In this document: one piece after another, positions 6,952-8,272 of the stretch
Layout of the letters: each line of letters opens with the position of its first letter
Numbering within the stretch: position 1 is the stretch's first letter
NCBI GenBank assembly: GCA_021827285.1
Contig: JAKAWM010000103.1
Coordinates: 1 to 8,272, forward strand
Direction: 5' to 3'
Source: Actinomycetes bacterium
GTDB taxonomy: Bacteria; Actinomycetota; Acidimicrobiia; Acidimicrobiales; Palsa-688
Length of the DNA stretch: 8,272 nucleotides
Position numbers and translations under genes: made by a program
The notes under the pieces: generated by a model
What the model was told of the DNA's origin: nothing
Seen by the model: the letters and a program-made list of their open reading frames with translations, nothing else
Databases searched by the model: none

Positions 6952-6978
6952 ATATCGGCTGGCCGGGCTGGGGTCTTA
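6952..6978 (-). promoter_or_regulatory. Candidate sigma-28 (WhiG/FliA-type) promoter for the GGDEF-EAL gene
   Basis: On the minus strand TAAG (6978-6975) is followed by exactly 15 bases and then GCCGATAT (6959-6952). The published WhiG/FliA consensus is TAAA-N15-GCCGATAA, so 10 of 12 positions and the spacing match. Transcription would begin near 6945, leaving a leader of about 18-20 bases that holds the AAGGAG ribosome-binding site before the ATG at 6927. Placement and spacing are right; the evidence is motif-only. Confidence 0.45.
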
Positions 6979-7081
6979 GGATGCGGTTCAAAGTCCTCAC
7001 CGGTTGGACGCAGGAGAAAGGAGCGGCCGGCATCCCGCTATCGTTTGCGCGCCTTGGCCTGCTCGCCTTGAGGTCCACGGG

Positions 7082-7714
7082 GTGGCACGAACTAACCTCG
7101 GCAGCTATATGCCAGGGGCCGACCAGTTAGCCACGGTGCGTGTCCTCTCCCCGGAGGACGCCGCTTATCTTGACAAAGTCCGCCGCGCGACTGGCCGGTT
7201 GGCCGTACGCGACATGCCGCCGGACGACGTCCGGGCAGCCCTGGAAGGTGCCCGCGACGTGGCTACCTTCAATGTCGAGGTACCCACCGAGAGCACCCGC
7301 AGGGAGGTCCGGGTCGCAAAGGAGGTGGTCAAGCGAGCAGCGGGCTGGTACCTGCGTTACCTGGCCGAGCAGTTGAACGCCTTTGCTGGCGCCATGACCC
7401 GCCTGGGTGAGTCCCTGACCACCAGGGTGGAGGGCGCGGAGGCCCGGCTCGACCAACTGGCCGCCCGGGTAGACGCTCTGGAGGCGCAAGCTTCCCCCAA
7501 GGGCGTGGCGACCCCCAAGGGCGTGGCGACCCCGCCAAAGGCGCCAAAGGCGGGCAACCGAGAGGTTCGATCGAAGGACATGAGCGCCCCGCCCAGAGCG
7601 GTAGATGTGGTAGTTAAGGCCAAGGGTGAGGTTTCGGGAGCCTCAGCGGGCCGAAGTGCGCCCGGCCGCTCACCCGGCCGGCGGCCGCGTCAAAATCAAA
7701 GTGGAGGTAGGTAG
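7082..7714 (+). CDS. Coiled-coil protein with basic disordered tail, coupled to a glycosyltransferase
   Basis: 210 residues. I chose the GTG at 7082 because TTGAGGT lies 7-8 bases upstream; the in-frame TTG at 7004 would add non-conserved residues, and an internal ATG at 7109 has no ribosome-binding site. Residues about 20-75 are a compact helical region (SPEDAAYLDKVRRATGRLA, then MPPDDVRAALEGARDVATF and VEVPTES). A basic amphipathic segment follows at 80-95 (KEVVKRAAGWYLRYLAEQ). A heptad-like coiled coil covers about 95-136, ending RLDQLAARVDALEAQ. The tail (138-210) is rich in Pro, Ala, Lys, Arg, Ser and Gly. It begins with two (S/T)PKGVA repeats and is strongly basic, hence probably disordered. 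No enzyme motif, signal peptide or full transmembrane helix is present. From memory, similar helical proteins sit beside glycosyltransferases in other actinobacteria. A scaffold or membrane-surface partner for glycan synthesis is a guess. The TAG stop shares one base with the GTG of the next gene. Confidence 0.85.
   Translation: MARTNLGSYMPGADQLATVRVLSPEDAAYLDKVRRATGRLAVRDMPPDDVRAALEGARDVATFNVEVPTESTRREVRVAKEVVKRAAGWYLRYLAEQLNAFAGAMTRLGESLTTRVEGAEARLDQLAARVDALEAQASPKGVATPKGVATPPKAPKAGNREVRSKDMSAPPRAVDVVVKAKGEVSGASAGRSAPGRSPGRRPRQNQSGGR
7494..7552 (+). repeat. In-frame tandem repeats, 18 bp x2 followed by 9 bp x2
   Basis: CCCCCAAGGGCGTGGCGA occurs twice back to back (7494-7511, 7512-7529), encoding PKGVA repeats. 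CCAAAGGCG then occurs twice back to back (7535-7543, 7544-7552). Both unit lengths are multiples of three, so copy-number change would keep the frame. They lie at the junction between the coiled coil and the basic tail of the protein encoded at 7082-7714. Confidence 0.85.
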
Positions 7715-8272
7715 TGAGGGTCGATCAGTACATCCCCACCTTCGCTCCCCACGACGCCATCGGCAACCACACGCTACAGGTGCGCCGGACGCTGCGCGAG
7801 GCCGGGTATGAGTCTGAGATCTTTGCCGAGAACACCCTCCCTCCCCTCCAGCCCGAGGCCCGTCCCTACCTACAAGACACGAGACGTCACGGCGAGGACC
7901 GGCTCCTGCTGTACCAGTCGTCGACCAGTTCGCCTATGGCTGCGTGGCTCATAGCCCGGGCCCGCAGGGGCGAGGAGCTGCTGTCCAACTACCACAACAT
8001 GACCCCGGCTGAGTTCTTCGCCCGCTGGGAGCCGGCGGCCTCTCAGTCGATGGCTCGGGGCCGGGAGGAACTGGCCGCTATGGCCCCGGTCGTCGGCCTG
8101 GCGATGGCCGACTCGCCCTACAACGAGACCGACCTGCGGGAAGTTGGCTACCGCAACACCACCGTCTGCCCGCTCCTGGTGGACCTCGACGAGTACCACC
8201 AGCCTCCTGACCCGAGTACGCTCGACCGCCTCCGTTCCCGTCGCCAGGCCAAGGGGGCGGGCGCCCAATGGC
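7714..8272 (+). CDS. GT4-type glycosyltransferase, N-terminal half (truncated by window edge)
   Basis: 186 codons are visible and the frame is open at the right end. The GTG at 7714 overlaps the preceding TAG by one base, and GGAGGT at 7703-7708 is a strong ribosome-binding site, so the pair is translationally coupled. The N-terminus, VRVDQYIPTFAPHDAIGNHT then LQVRRTLREAGYESEIFAE, is the first Rossmann strand and glycine-containing loop of a GT-B glycosyltransferase. NYHNMTPAEFFARWEP (92-107) is a highly characteristic segment of actinobacterial GT4-family enzymes, followed by ELAAMAPVVGLAMADSPYNE (119-138). The nucleotide-sugar-binding C-terminal half with the E-x7-E motif lies beyond the window. 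It probably transfers a sugar from a nucleotide donor in cell-surface polysaccharide or glycan assembly on the cytoplasmic face of the membrane. Donor and acceptor are unknown. Confidence 0.9.
   Translation, partial: MRVDQYIPTFAPHDAIGNHTLQVRRTLREAGYESEIFAENTLPPLQPEARPYLQDTRRHGEDRLLLYQSSTSSPMAAWLIARARRGEELLSNYHNMTPAEFFARWEPAASQSMARGREELAAMAPVVGLAMADSPYNETDLREVGYRNTTVCPLLVDLDEYHQPPDPSTLDRLRSRRQAKGAGAQW

Noticed and set aside
6928..7081. Housekeeping promoter for the coiled-coil/glycosyltransferase operon
   Set aside because: TTGGAC near 7004 and TATCGT near 7039 are about 29 bases apart, too far for a standard promoter.
7870..8268. Minus-strand 132-codon frame at the right edge
   Set aside because: It is antisense to the clearly recognisable glycosyltransferase segment.

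Overview
The window is GC-rich, actinobacterial-looking chromosomal DNA. The strong G/C third-position bias, the GTG starts, the SipW-type secreted proteins and a glycosyltransferase with the NYHNMTPAEFF signature all fit a high-GC Actinomycetota. An Acidimicrobiia- or Thermoleophilia-like lineage is my best guess, but that is inference; there is no rRNA or other taxonomic marker here. I see no tRNA, rRNA, CRISPR array, insertion sequence or phage gene.

Left part (1-2578, all minus strand): a block of secreted or surface proteins. Read in the direction of transcription, it starts with a 390-residue protein carrying a SipW/TasA-type signal peptide. After a 229-bp gap comes a 311-residue secreted protein that repeats the C-terminal beta module of the first and adds a bacterial Ig-like domain. 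Its stop codon overlaps (ATGA) the start of a third protein, which runs off the left edge and whose N-terminus also ends in a SipW-like motif. This block is visibly poorer in G+C than the rest.

Middle (2579-5174): a metabolic patch with signs of decay. A single-domain cupin (minus) follows a wrecked LysR-type regulator (minus). The regulator has lost its whole DNA-binding half and also carries a frameshift at a run of four A. Diverging from it is an intact PLP-dependent threonine/serine dehydratase (plus) with no ACT regulatory domain. The lost half of the regulator would have lain just where the dehydratase start now is, so a deletion probably removed the activator's DNA-binding domain and perhaps part of the shared promoter region.

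Right part (5191-8272): a PAS-GGDEF-EAL cyclic-di-GMP enzyme (minus), whose catalytic motifs all look intact, is divergent from an operon (plus). The operon encodes a coiled-coil protein with a basic disordered tail, coupled by a one-base overlap to a GT4-type glycosyltransferase that leaves the window. Upstream of the c-di-GMP enzyme is a well-placed match to the sigma-28/WhiG promoter consensus. A link between c-di-GMP signalling, surface glycan synthesis and the secreted proteins is tempting but is inferred from proximity only.
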